Shown: positions 22,777 through 34,870 of the stretch, piece after piece | Layout of the letters: every line of letters begins with the position of its first letter | Position numbering within the stretch: the stretch's first letter is position 1 | Assembly: GCA_950295325.1 (NCBI GenBank) | Contig: OX485803.1 | Coordinates: 29,822,001 to 29,886,000 of the forward strand | Reading direction: 5' to 3' | DNA: 64,000 nucleotides | Source: Polytrichum commune | Lineage: Eukaryota; Streptophyta; Polytrichopsida; Polytrichales; Polytrichaceae | Program-made: the position numbers and the translations under genes | Notes under the pieces: model-generated | The model's database searches: none | Seen by the model: the letters and a program-made list of their open reading frames with translations, nothing else | Told to the model about the DNA's origin: nothing

Positions 22777-23849
22777 ATGGACACAAATATGTGGATAGAT
22801 TCCGATGATAACTCCCATGATGATATTCTTGAGAAGCTTGAGGATGAGGTCATGGTTTTCTACACAATGATGGCCATTTGTGCCAACTCTTGGGAGTTCT
22901 TCAATCCAAATGAGCTAGAAGATGGAGGTCAAGGTGTAGTTGAACACACAATTGTGGAGTGCATGATGTTCTTTTGCACATGAGAGCCGTACCTCAAAAT
23001 TTCAAGACCCTTACAAACTTCACTATACATGAGTTTAATGAGCTCCGTGGATTAGTTGTGCTAAGTCATTGACTCTCATGCTCAGTCTATAGGTGAGGTT
23101 GATAAGGGTCGCCTTGTGAAATTGTCTCCGTAACAACTGCTGCTCAACTTCCTTTTCTACATGAAAAATGACAATGTCACTAGTTATGATGCCTTTCAAT
23201 GGGACTGGTATCGATCAACCTTAAATGGTGATGTTTTCTTTATATCTTCTTACATTAATCATGCACTTGCCGGTGAGATGGTATGACCTAATGTGGTGGA
23301 ACGTGTGCAATTGAGTACATCGAACCCTCATTTTCTCGGATGCATTGGCATTGTATGAACAATATGGTTGTTGTCTTGTATGAGGGCTTTTTTTGTATGT
23401 GAATTTTGGTTACTTGGGCTCTTATCACGATGTCTCTATCTTGCCACACTTAGGATTGTACAAGAATTCACATGATCATTTCAAGTACGGCGATGACAAC
23501 TTCCAATACCTTCTTGGGTTTCCTAGGTACATTGGTGTGGAGATGTTCATTATGCACACATTGGTGTGAATGAGCATCCCCCGATGTGCCTCGTAATGTT
23601 ATCAATACATTCAACAAGATGCATGTAGGTTATAGGATACATGTGGAGTTGGGCATTGGAGGTTTGAAGCTTAAGTTTCCAAGGTTGATGAAACAATTTG
23701 ATGCCACAAAACCTAAGTACACACACTTGTTTAAGTCTTGTGCCCTCTTGACAAAATTTCTTCATGGAAGAAGGATGGATTTGTTGCAAGCGGTTATTGG
23801 AAATAAAGTGGAGAACCCAAATGCTCATGGATGGGAAGGAGACTATTAG
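22777..23849 (+). pseudogene. PIF/Harbinger (HARB1-like) transposase pseudogene
   Basis: The frame starts MDTNMWIDSDDNSHDD and breaks at 22983; several frameshifts follow. Catalytic-core blocks are recognisable. YLGSYHDVSIL near 23410 carries one catalytic Asp. FQYLLGFPRYIGVEMFIM near 23500 stands where intact members have YLLGDPGYxG, so that Asp is Phe. The C-terminal block near 23605-23790 is VELGIGGLKLKF, with the catalytic Glu kept, then RLMKQFDATKPKYTHLF and LLTKFLHGRRMD. DDE nucleases of this family excise and insert Harbinger elements; this copy is dead. Confidence 0.85.
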
Positions 23850-24865
23850 TGAGTTGAGAGTGTGATTTCTTGCATGTAAGCATTTATATGAATAAAGCCA
23901 CATGTTTTATTGGCAATGCTCATACATGTTTACCTTGACCATAATGAATGTATTAAAGAGTGGACAAGTTACATGTATTAGGAATTGCATGTCCACGTCC
24001 ATCATGTCACATCATGTGATAGTGAGGTGACACTAGACCCAAAAACGTCATGTCGGTGAGGGGTAAATCTAACAATTTACGTAGGGGCAAACTTAAGCGG
24101 TCAACCCCTTAGTCAACAATCTTATCGGCTGCTACTTTATAGTCAACATTAAAATAATAGTTGACACATCAATCGATTGCAAAGGGGGGGGGGGAATCCA
24201 AAATTTCCTAAAAAAATTGGAGCATTAGAGCTTGTTGGCCACAAGATTTAACAGTCCAAGATGTTTTGGGACTTTTCAATTTTGGGTTTAGTAATCAATT
24301 GCTCTAGTTGACTGCTATAGTTGATCTAAAGTAGTCGATCAAGAACAATCGACTTCTAGGAAGAAGAAAAAAAATCAAACATTCCAAAAAAATCATTTTG
24401 GATGTTAGATCTTGCATCTAATAGGATCTAATGATCCAAATTTGATTTTGATAATTGTTTAAATTTCTAAAAATTGTTTTAAGAAGTTGACTATTAGTTG
24501 CAGTTTACCAAAAACATATATTTTTGTTACAAAAATGGTGCAGTAAGAAAATACCCACATCAATAGGCGTCATGTCATTTGTGACATGATGTAATTGCTA
24601 GGGGCCGCGTCACATCCATTATGATGTGATGAATGGCCAGGGGCCGTGCCACATTCATTTGCACATCCCTGACAAACATAAAGGTCAAAGATGCATGTGA
24701 AACTCTCAACCATAAATATCTAGAAAGAATGATACACTTAATTGTAAATTCTCAATGTATAGCCAAAGTAAAATGTGTGCAAACATTACATGGTTGAAGC
24801 AATTGTAGTATCCCTATATCTACGTCCTAACCCATCAAGACCCTTACTTGCTCCTTTAAGCTCTA
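23850..24865. other. No gene seen
   Basis: Repeat-like sequence. Copies of a CATGTCAC / GTGACATGATG motif occur near 24005-24020 and 24570-24640 in both orientations, and a G10 run lies at about 24185. No coding or RNA feature is supported. Confidence 0.5.
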
Positions 24866-25823
24866 TTATGTGACTACACCTAACTTGCAAGCATTCTCTA
24901 GATTTGCCATCTTGAAGTGTAACTCTTTTTGTTCAATAATCTCAACTATAATAGCCACCGAGTCCTTAGCCTTCCTACTAGCCTCCCACATCCTCGCCAT
25001 GTTAACCATACTCTTTGTATGTGCTCCTAACATCTCTCCCTTCGCCATAGGCCTTATGTTTGCTCATGTGTACTTGTGACGGTAGCAACCTTTGGTGTGC
25101 TTGTAAGATTATTCACATTACCATCTTATGGAGTGGTCGGTTGGATCTTACTTTGAATGGAAGTGGAACCTTGCAAGATGGATTGGTGGTGCTTAAGGAC
25201 ATTCCTAGTTGCATGCCCATCAATGCTTTCAATCTCTGCAAAATCTCATCACATTAATATACAACCTTCTTGGTACCTTGCTCATTGAATGTACATGTCT
25301 GAGTAGATTTCAATGCGTCTCTCTGTCTGTCTTTCATTGTCTCTTTCTAATATGTGATCTTAGAGAACTCCTCATGGAATCCTTCATACACTTTCCACCA
25401 CACTATACTAGGCACTAATTGGGTGACATTCTTCCTTGTACGAGAGTACTCCGTAAAATGCACAAAGTAAGAATGCGCCAACATCTCCGATTCAAGTATA
25501 GGCATGTGTTTTTTTTTTTCCTCCAGTGATTTCTTCGAGGGTGGCAAAGTTGCACCAACATCTTGGGGTGAAAGCTTGGTTATGGAGGGTTGAGTTGCAA
25601 TAGGTGGTTGTGCAGACATGGGGTCCCCCATGCCATCTATCACGCGACAATCCTCATTTTCTCTTGCCAAAGACTCTAGCAATGCCTTGTCCCTATCCAA
25701 TGTAAAGTGATGACCATGATTGCAACCTAGATCAGTGGCTATCAAACTCTCATAGGTCGGCGTGTTCAAAGTGGGCCATGCCATACTTGCCAACAAGAAC
25801 AAAACAAAAAAACAAAAAAACAT
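24866..25823 (-). pseudogene. Unidentified reading frame opposite the transposase
   Basis: Two coding-like - strand segments. The first (25823-25347) is 158 residues with a hydrophobic start, a Ser/Pro/Gln-rich middle and a C-terminal WWKVYEGFHEEFSKI. The second (25048-24866) contains MVNMARMWEASRKAKDS and is Glu/Lys-rich. Between them the frame is broken. I recognise no family. Position next to a Harbinger transposase raises the possibility that it was that element's second frame, but no Myb-like motif is visible. Confidence 0.3.
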
Positions 25824-26910
25824 TCAACATGGCTTCCGCACGAAACCACAAGTTTACTCAATTAGACGTCTAATTTAAAAAAAAAATCAAGGTAGCTTTC
25901 GCCCTAGATCATGAGTATGAACAAATCGTGAGTATGAAATAATTGGGAGTCTAGTCTAGAAAAGTCTAAGCATGTCTTCCGCACAAAACCATGAGTTTGC
26001 AAAATTGGAAGTTTGGGATGCAAAAATTTCAACATGGCTTCCACACGATTCCCAATTTAGGTTGGAAAAATTCCACGTGGCAACCAACACGAATTTTAAG
26101 ACCAAACAAAAATTCTAAGATTTGCATAGAGATGGAAATAGTACCCGAAGTTGCAACAAGTTTGGGCTCTCCACCATGCAACTTCTCAAACTTGTGCTCT
26201 TAACCTTGTAGCCTTGTTGCCCTTGATCTACCAACAAGCCCTACCCTCGGTCTACCAACAAGCGCTACTCTAGAACTAGCAACAAATGTATGAGAGGTAT
26301 GTGGCTAAGGGAGGAGAGGTCATTCACCTTCGAATCCGGGTTACATGCCAAGCTCAAGAAACTTGAACAAACTTGATACTGAATTTATTTTTGGGATACA
26401 CAAAACATATCCCAGGAGTAGAACATCAGTTAATGTTCACCCTAAACACCTAGTTTGGATCCCAAGTTAATTACTTTATGGATAATTTTTAGTGTTCATG
26501 AAATTATAACCCCTAAGAAAAAACCGACCCATTTTCATCATAAAAAATATATATATATATATAAATGGGTAAAATGCGACCACCTAGAATCTCATAAAAG
26601 ATAACCCTTTGTTGTACCAACTCATGCCCTCTTCTTTGATGGTGCACTTTGTAGACACTATGATTCTAACTTTGGACAAAGATAGTTACAGTGTTCCCTA
26701 TATCACTAGATGAAAGATTGGACCCCAAGAATTGCATCCCAATCCACCCTTTCAAAGTCTCCCATTTGGAGTCAAAGTTCCTTGAAGGGGTCCTTAAAAC
26801 TTGTTTAAAAAATAAATTAACTATTGTTGTTAATTTCAGTCATGTCATGCATATACTCTACATAGATGAGTCACTTGGCATAAGGTATATGTGCCTTTTT
26901 CGGTGACTTG
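25824..26910. other. No gene seen
   Basis: AT-rich sequence with an (AT)n run at about 26547-26563. No feature was recognised on either strand. Confidence 0.5.
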
Positions 26911-26914
26911 TCTT

Positions 26915-27200
26915 GATCGGACACCTTATTTGAGTGTTATGTGGTTAGGCGTGGCTCCAAGAATGGACACCAAACATAAATTGTATGTGTGTTGAAAAGA
27001 TTGGATTAAGTGCTCAAATTTTTATAACCATTTTTGGACTTGACAATAAACATAATTGGAGAGGATGTATATGACCATATAATGGGCATTCAAATCTTTA
27101 CTTTGGTAATGAAAAAAAAAATCTTATGAGCTCAAAATATCATGAGGAAAGTGGCTACAACCTTTATTTGAATTTGCTAACCATCTTGTATTACACCACT
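26915..27200 (+). repeat. Dispersed repeat R, copy 1
   Basis: Shares an ordered set of blocks with the copies at 28040, 41932, 51548, 60360 (-) and 63885 (-): GACACCTTATTTGAGTG, GTGGTTAGGCGTGGCTCC, AAAGATTGG and TTTGAATTTGCTAACCATCT. No coding function; class unknown. Confidence 0.75.
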
Positions 27201-28039
27201 TATGGTACTTAGTGTCACATGCGTGACAGTGTCACTTACCCCATTTTGAGGCCTATCCTAGGTTAAACTAATGATTGACAACTTCATCATTTAGTGACAC
27301 CTCTTGGCACTTGATGTTCAAGTGTGCTTTCTAATATCTTGACATAAATATGTTATGAGGTGCACGCCTATGTTACACAATGGTCTACAAGTTGACCAAA
27401 GTGTACACAAATGATAGTTGGCATTAATATGCTCAAGAACATAGGGTTTAGGGTATCACCTTCCCCTTGCATACTAAAATACGAGACTATCATCTCGAGT
27501 AGCCCAACATGTACACTAAACATCACAATGTTTATATTTTCCACCTAAAGAGTTATTTTTCTTGACGAATGATATCATGTTGGCAATTAGCATACGTGAC
27601 ACTTTGAGACCTAGACTATGCATCTAGTTTAGGTCCTTCGCAAATAGCGTGTTGCGTGACATTAGATAACATATAGGGTGTAGTTGTGTATCTCATATTC
27701 TAGAAGAAGTGGGCTAGTTGGAGAAAGTAACTATATGAGACCTATCTACCTTATATCTAGGAGACTAGTTACGAAGCAACTCAACGAATGTCATTGTTGA
27801 GGCGTACGGTTTAGGCATAATAAGACAAAGCATGTTGTGGCCTCTCACTAGAAAACGGGCACGTCAATCAATGTGAGAGCCCTAAAATAGAATGAAAGAC
27901 TACAAAAGGGCAAATGACCCCCCACTTAATTGATCAAAAGGAAACCCTCGTACACCATGATGGTAAAGGTGATTGGGAAAGTTGTATTGGAACTAAGGTG
28001 AACGTGCCAAAATTGAACACAATAATCATTTGCACGCCC

Positions 28040-28250
28040 ATATTTGAGCGGTACGTGGTGAGGTGTGGCTCTAACCTGTGTTTAAAAGAGATCGGTCCAT
28101 GTGGTCAATATATGTTAACCATTTTAGGCTTAGTAATCAAGACAATTGGGGGAGGGAGGGGAGGGGGGGGAGTTATATATCACTTAACAAGCACGAGAGT
28201 TTTTACTTTGATGTTGAATAAGATATCCATGTGAGCTCTAAAAATTATGC
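28040..28250 (+). repeat. Dispersed repeat R, copy 2
   Basis: Contains CATATTTGAGCGGTACGTGG, GGTGTGGCTCTAACC, AAAAGAGATCGG and a GGGGGAGGGAGG tract matching the copy at 60360-60700. Its accidental reading frame resembles the one over that copy (RCGSN, CLKEIG, IGGG), which shows sequence homology, not a gene. Confidence 0.75.
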
Positions 28251-28299
28251 AGTAAACGAATACATGCACAATTTGGGTGCGTTGATCATCTTGCACTAA

Positions 28300-28430
28300 G
28301 AGTCACTTCACACTTAGGCCAAGAGTCATGACCTTGTAATGGTGAGGACCCTTAACTCTCATCCAAAGGCCATACCATGGGTGTCGGGAAAGCCGTTTAT
28401 GTAGTCACGGGCCCTCAAGCATAGTGTGAA
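28300..28430. mobile_element. Small TIR element, family S
   Basis: Left end GTCACTTCACACTTAGGCC; the right end read in reverse is TCACTTCACACTATGCTTGA. Both continue to a shared GTGACC/GTGACT block. Related ends occur at 28787-28900, 34637 and 35650. At about 130 bp it has no coding capacity. No clear target duplication was seen. Confidence 0.55.
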
Positions 28431-28436
28431 GTGAGA

Positions 28437-28900
28437 ATGGACCATGTTGCGGGACCATTTTATATTTTGTTGACGGAAAAAGAGGGGAGGATTTGGTTTA
28501 ATATAAAATGTCTCAAACTCTATCAATTTAAGAGAATCACTTGGTGGTGTTTGTTTGTCTTGGAATCTATTTTGGAATATGCCCTACAATTTGTCCTGAA
28601 ATTTGTCATGCCGGAAAAAATGAATTAAAAAGTCATGGTCTCCCGGAATATGCGTCAAGTCCACCTCTTGGAGGTGGGCCTGACATAAATTCCGGTAGAC
28701 CATGCACCCTTATGTACAACTTGCCATGTAGGACTCCATGTAGACTTTTTATCCACAAACTTTTCTTTGGACCTTTAGGCCTTCACCTCCTAGTGTGAAG
28801 TGAACTTGGACGCTCTCCACCTTTTTGACCAATGAGAGCTCTTACATTGCCATGGTCATGGGCCTTCAGCCTTGTGTGTGAAGTGGCCCTAAGTGTGTGT
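28437..28900. repeat. Family S sequence, longer copy
   Basis: Resembles 34637-34870: GTCATGGTCTCCCGGAAT with TCAAGTCCACCTC matches CACGGTATGCCGAATC with TCAAGCCCACCTT. It ends with an S-type terminus (GGTCATGGGCCTTCAGCC, TGTGAAGTGGCCC). Boundaries are uncertain. Confidence 0.5.
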
Positions 28901-29219
28901 TTCATATCCTACGAGAAGTGGGTGCAAAGAGGAAAAGTATCCAACTAAAGCACCTCTACCTTATCTAGCTTGCACCTATGCCATTTTGGTTTGACAAAAA
29001 TTGAGGGGTTATTAATATTGTATTCTAAAATCCTTCCTTTCAAAAGTGAATCGTTAAAAGGAAATTAAGAACCGAAAGAAAACCTTTTATTACATGAGGA
29101 CCCCATTATCTATAGTTCCGTTCACAATAATGAACATAATGTGGTTATACGTAATGGTGAGGAATTGTTTGAGTCCTTGTCTTGTTGTATAGGGTTCAAT
29201 TAAGACCATACATCCTAAA

Positions 29220-29597
29220 TACATTAGGGGCCCCAAACCACACACCAACACATGTATTACCATCCCCCCACACACAATACAATTCATAGAATTCACATAT
29301 TGCCATGATAGATTCCCAGAACAAGCCCTCACGCACAAACACACCAAATATGACCCACTAATTAATAACATACAAAATCAAGGGTGGAAAACGAACCCCT
29401 TTATCACTATCACAGCTGGTGTCCGAGGAGCTATACACGAACACTCTATTAACAAACTAGACAACCTTAAAATCCCAAAACACAGCATCAAAACCCTCGT
29501 GAGAAATATACACCAAAATGCCATTAAATACCTCACTGACCTCGTCCTCAACAAGAGAAAACTCGAAAACAAACAAGCCACTATTTCACCCCCCTAA
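29220..29597 (+). pseudogene. Non-LTR-type retroelement C-terminal fragment A
   Basis: The frame contains IQFIEFTYCHDRFPEQAL, then KYDPLINNIQNQGWKTNPFI, TITAGVRGAIHEHSINKL and NIHQNAIKYLTDLVLNKRKL, ending TAA near 29597. The arrangement (acidic patch, KYxPLI, GWxxxP, AGxRGxIH) resembles the domain that follows reverse transcriptase in some non-LTR elements. Two diverged relatives lie in this window on the - strand (31030-32006 and 42807-43683). The 5' part with RT is missing, as expected for truncated target-primed insertions. The family assignment rests on recollection; the mutual similarity of the three copies is directly visible. Confidence 0.5.
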
Positions 29598-29599
29598 AA

Positions 29600-30356
29600 A
29601 ATAGGGGACTAAAAACAAAATATCAAAGCCCACCTCTCAAAGAGGCATAAACCCTCATACTACAACATGGTCCGCCGTGTTAAGTATTTGGATAACGGGC
29701 TCGCATTCATGCCGGTACCTTGTACGGGCGTTATTTTTTCTTTTCTTTTCTTTGTATAGGGTTCCATTTAATGCTAAATACATATATGAATTGTTGATAT
29801 GATGTGCCACTGCACATAACTCATGACATAAAGTGGAGGAATGTAGACATGAAGTTGTGTATTTAGATCCAAATTTTTGTTTTCAAAGTTTGCAATACTT
29901 ACATAAATTTATTCTGTAGGGCCTTTTTTCATAATCATACTCCCCCCCCCCCTTCCCTCACTACACCGAATGAGCACTCTACACACATCTGAGAACCGCT
30001 TGTAATTGGGGAGATTTTAGGGCATATTCCAGTCAAAATCCTAGTGTTTCAAAGTCCAACCAGTTACATGTTATCATCTTTTGGCTTTCCTTTATTAATT
30101 TGAGGTATATTCCATATATTCCTTTAAAATGATTGGCAACTTTCCTGTAGTCTTGAACTTCAATTAGTTATTTTTCAAACTCAATCGGTTCATCTGTAAC
30201 TAGGGGTCAGTTCTCCTTGTTCAATGCTTGTAAGATATGATTCCAATTTTCTTTGTCAATGATTAGTCTAACATGACATCCCTTAAAATGGACAATATCA
30301 CTTATGTGCAGAGTCATTGGATTTGCACCATTAGTGGATTTTAATAAGGCGATCAA
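29600..30356. other. No gene seen
   Basis: AT-rich sequence with a C10 run at about 29942. It follows the fragment A reading frame, so its first part may be element 3' flank. Confidence 0.45.
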
Positions 30357-30364
30357 TCATTAAT

Positions 30365-30649
30365 CTCGGGGGGTTCACTCCCTCTTATATTTTGCATGCA
30401 CGTGCGTTCGGGACCTATTTATTGGGGGGTTATTTACCTTGCAGAAAAGCTTATAAGGTGATGGTATTTTACATGTAAAAAGCCTGAAAATATTATATGT
30501 GATGGTATTTTACATGTAAACATGTTTCACTATTTTAAAATCCCCTATTTTACATGTACATTTTTTACAAAATTTATCTACAATGAATATATTGGACCCT
30601 ATTTTTTATCACACGTTGTTCTACGATTTTCACCAGTGAACCCCCCGAG
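30365..30649. mobile_element. 285-bp TIR element with perfect 8-bp TSD
   Basis: Perfect 15-bp terminal inverted repeats (CTCGGGGGGTTCACT) are flanked by identical direct repeats TCATTAAT (30357-30364 and 30650-30657). Inside, a GTGATGGTATTTTACATGTA block is duplicated and TTTACATGTA occurs repeatedly. There is no reading frame. The 8-bp duplication suggests hAT-type mobilisation; the termini are not a classic hAT CAGGG end, so class is inferred. Confidence 0.88.
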
Positions 30650-31029
30650 TCATTAATTTGAGATTCTCAGCTCGCAACTATGTTTAAGGTGAAGTGTCCC
30701 TCATTCATGCTAATCCCTACCACTGGTGTCATCTCTCTCTTTCTTTAAAAGCATAAAAATAGAAATGTGATGTTTTATAGTTTTTCATGTTTTTTAATAA
30801 ATGAAAATGTGAGAATAATCCCCAAAAATCATAGAAATAGGATTAAATTGTCAATTTTGGACGAACATGTACAAATTTGAATAAAAATTATATAATTATC
30901 CATATATGGCTTTCCTTGCTCCAAAAGAAGAAGAAGAACTCTGGTCTCTAGAGGAGGCCGGAGTGAATATAGTGTTTGTTCGTAGAACATCCTAGGCCAT
31001 GCCCTAGGGCGATGGCATTAGATGTAAAA

Positions 31030-32006
31030 CTACTATTTGTGATGGGTTGTCGGTTCTCTAGTCTTCATTCATGAACTAGTATTGAGTGTACATATTGTGT
31101 GGCAATTATTTTAATTTGTTTGAATGTACTTTTGATTTTCATGATAGGGAGTTCAAGCATTGTTTCTAGTTTTTTCATTGATGGGATGTGTGTTGTGGCC
31201 CTTGCACCTGTAACTAATATTATGAGTGGCGCTACATTCCATCCCCTTGTTACGATGTTGTTGATGAGCGGTTGGTATTTTATGGTTTTCCTATCAAGGG
31301 TTTATGCAACATATTTGTCATTACAATATGTAAATTCTATAAATTGTATGGCGAATTCTGATGCAGAGGCTTCTAGTGGGGATGGTTGTATGGATGGCCT
31401 ATGATGCACAATATGTCGGGTTTAAGCATGGCATTACCATTACATCTTTGGGCACCACATGTGCCTGGCAATAGCCATGTTGGAATTGTATTTTCTTGAG
31501 GTACTTCATTATGCATTCTTGCGTTCATTAGTGTATAATGTCTTGATATTTTAGTTGATAAAATGAGTTTACGTATTTCCCATACAACTTTATTATGTCT
31601 TTTGTTATTAGTGCATGAATGTGTTGTTGTTTGCATTTAAGTAGTACATGTATCCACGTCTGATGAGTTGAAGATAGGGCTTGTTTTCGATGGGTAGGCT
31701 TCTCTACCGTTGAAGAGTTGTTTTCGGGCATGACCCATATACTGTCTAGTTCGGAATTTTATTAGGCTTTTTTTTTGGTGATGGTGGGGTTTGTCCAAAG
31801 TCATTTGATAATACTTTATCAATGTCATCGTTCTCAAGCCATTTGTGTATTTGGTATGTTTGATTTGCTATAAGTGCTAAGTTGTGACCTTTATCACGTT
31901 TAAGGATGTATTTCCTTGCTCCAATGATTATGACCAGTGCTCCTCTCTTAACATTTGAAAAAATTGAAAAATCATCTTGGACTATGAAATTATAATTATA
32001 AGGCAA
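31030..32006 (-). pseudogene. Non-LTR-type retroelement fragment B
   Basis: The longest of the three related fragments. From the - strand 5' side: RGALVIIIGARKYILKRDKG (32006-31746), then KRHNK-type and WEIRKLILSTKISRHYTLMN segments, TWLLPGTCGAQRCNGNAMLK with PDILCIIGHPYNHP (31636-31373). After a frameshift come IQFIEFTYCNDKYVA, KYQPLINNIVTRGWNVAPLI and TGARATTHIPSMKKL. The last blocks align with fragment A. Several stops and frameshifts show it is dead. I infer a 5'-truncated non-LTR element. Confidence 0.5.
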
Positions 32007-32200
32007 TGTTCATCTTCTGTATCCTTTTCCTACTTTTGTGAGCTCAAATAATATCCAATCTTGTACACTTCATGCTCATCGAAATCCATAAGTTTAAAAG
32101 GCCAATTATGTGTCTACAATTCTTTGAAATGGAAATTGATTCTAACAATAAAATCTTATTTTCAAGAAGAACAATCAAGTGAGAACCATCAATTGCTCCA

Positions 32201-32436
32201 TAATCATAATAATCAATGTTAGGAAACCGACATAATTTGAGTCCGTTGGCCCTACCTTGCTCAAGGATCCCCCTGGTGCATGGTGGGGTCTATTGCCTAC
32301 CTTGCATTTGACGGGCTCTTGGTTTTTCCGTCACGTAGAAAAGGGATTTCACAGCCGGAAATCGAACTGCCAACCCTCTGCTCGGATTTGGGTACCTCTC
32401 CACTGTCATCCAGTAGGTTAGGGTCATCTTGGACCT
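32201..32436 (-). mobile_element. tRNA-derived SINE with 12-bp TSD
   Basis: Flanked by identical 12-bp direct repeats TCAATTGCTCCA (32189-32200 and 32437-32448). Read on the - strand it has an A-box-like GATGACAGTGGAGAGG and, about 30 bases on, a good B box within GGCAGTTCGATTTCC. This is the spacing of an RNA polymerase III promoter derived from a tRNA. The 3' part contains CAAGGTAGGCAATAGACCCC and GGACTCAAATTATG, shared with a second copy at 42525-42640. It ends in an A/T-rich tail rather than a clean poly(A). Confidence 0.82.
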
Positions 32437-32449
32437 TCAATTGCTCCAA

Positions 32450-34630
32450 TAACGTGAGAAGTTTCATGAATTGCTTCAATTTGTTTCACTATAACCCTCA
32501 ACCTACTTTGACTTGTAAATTGCACAAAAAGCCCCTTAAAAATGCTCTCCCATTGATCTACAAAATTCTCCCACAATTATTGAATATGTGTTTTCTACCA
32601 TCCCATGCCTCTCCCCTACATTACATGATGAATTTCCGGTCCCAAGTCTTTTGTAATAGACTAGCATTTCTCTTTCCAACCACAATACACTCTTTCATGC
32701 ATGTATCGGTCTTAATCAAAATTTTAATGTAACATAAACAAAGGACTTGTTGAATCAGCCATGTATTTTGTTCAAATGACCACAAAGATGCGTCGCGAGG
32801 TCACATGACTTGTCAAAATTTAGATTTTCATCACACACATGGAAAGGAGCAAGGTATCAACTTTGTGTTAAAATTAATAAACTTGACCAACTTGGATGAC
32901 AAGTTAGAGCCTAGTCAACACCTTACATATTGACTGTGGTTGTTTAAACCAAACTGTGGTCGATTTAACAATCTCCTATAAAATATATGTAAGTCATGAG
33001 AGCAAGGAAGATCCAAAGGAAGACACAAGATTATAAAAAACATGTAGAGAAAGAATTAGCCTCGGCTAGAGGTGAAAGATGAGGAAGTGTTCAACATCAA
33101 TTGTATGTTCAACAATCTATTGAAGCAATTGGAATATGGAAAACATGTAATATCACCTATTTGTGCAACTTTATGTTCACATAACAATGGTTGGTATTTT
33201 AGGGAAAACAACAATATGGTCTTTGACCATGACAACACGGCTTTGGGTATTATGGTCTATGACAATCACCATATTGAAACCATTTCTTTGATACCAAATA
33301 CCATCATTTTGATAACGTGTAAATAAGCATAACCTAAGGTAAGTATATCTAAAACTGACATAATGAGAGTTGAGCAAAGTGTTTATTATTTCGCATATCG
33401 TGGTTGTCATCTACATCCATGTGGTCCTTGATCATTCACCAAATCGTGTTCCAATTGTCATGAAGGTGACCAAGGGCCATCATATTGCTAGAAGCATGTA
33501 AATGAGCGCAACATAGACAAATACCAAGACTTCTTGGTATTCAGTCTTGTTTTGATCACATCACCTTCAAGGCAACTTAAGGTACTCATGAAACTCAACC
33601 ACTCAATCTATTGGCTCAATGCTTTTCACATTCTTTGCATTGATATGGACCATGATTTGTTCACACTATGTAGGTACTAGTGTTGGATTGATAACATGTT
33701 TTTAAAAAAAAAAAAAAACATTACCATTCTTATGTATATAACTAGAATAAACTATTTTGATGCTAGGAAGCCTATATGCACTTGAGGTTTTTTTGTTTTT
33801 TGTTTTTTGTTTTGTATTTGACATTAAGTGTATGTGTGTGTGTGTACATACCTTTGAAATATCTCAATATCAATATGGTATTAGGATGTAATTGACCCAA
33901 ATTATAATTTTTGCTTACATAGATCCTTTTAGCGTGTGATCCATCAAATATTAACATGTGATTGGTATTCCAACTAGGTAGGGTCTATATATCAATATAT
34001 ATATCATTGTTGATATCGTATGATATCATCCTTTCAACAAAGAAAAGAGAAGAGGAGACTCCAATGTTGCCACCTATGTAGATTGTGATGTTGCTTTGTC
34101 TTCAAGTTCAAACATTGACATGTATATCGACCCAACATTGGTCTTAATATTATTGTCTTCAATAATGTTATGTCTGTTGTCCACATTGAAAATACATAAC
34201 TATGATGTACCACGATATACATATACGATCACACCCATGATGTAAGCTTTGGCTATCGAGTATAGAAAGTTTTTTCCTTGAAAGGAGCTCGAATCAAGCA
34301 CATATATGTAGGCTCCAATTTGATGCCTTAGAATTCGTGGCAATCATTTTAGGGGGACTGATAAACACTCACCTTCTATATGTAATATGGTCAATTCATT
34401 ATAATATAAACTCATTAGACCAAATCAAGGTTTTGGCGTTAATTAAGGACCCGATATAATGTGGAAAGTATGACCGATTGGGGGCTCTTGACATTTTCAC
34501 CTTCAACTTACGTGGTTGCCACAAATCTTTGGCCTGATTTGGTTAAGAACTACACATACACATAAGAGTGAAATAATATAAATACAAAAACTTTTTAGAT
34601 TATTCATAGACAATGCAAGGTAGCTATCAT
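32450..34630. other. No gene seen
   Basis: AT-rich sequence. It contains an A-run near 33703-33718, a (GT)n run at about 33830-33844 and short open frames without family resemblance. Nothing else was recognised. Confidence 0.5.
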
Positions 34631-34636
34631 TTAGAG

Positions 34637-34870
34637 TCACTTTACACTAGAGCTTTAGGGCCCGTGACCATTGGAATCTAAAGTACGTCACTAGTCAAAA
34701 AATTTGACGACCAAATCATTTTGCTTTACAAGGCCAAGGAAATTTGAGTGGACAAAAAACCTATGTGGAGTCTTACATGGCAAAAAAAAAAAGGATAAAG
34801 TTTCACGGTATGCCGAATCTCATCAAGCCCACCTTCAAAATTGAATGTTCTTCCATGCTCCATGTCAATG
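34637..34870. repeat. Family S copy
   Basis: Begins AGAGTCACTTTACACTAGAG and GGGCCCGTGACCATTGG, an S-type terminus, and continues with blocks shared with 28437-28700. The right end is not defined. Confidence 0.5.

Noticed and set aside
27914-28234. 106-residue frame resembling the one at 60449-60634
   Set aside because: The similarity is explained by both lying on copies of repeat R; frames differ in length and contain homopolymer-coded stretches.
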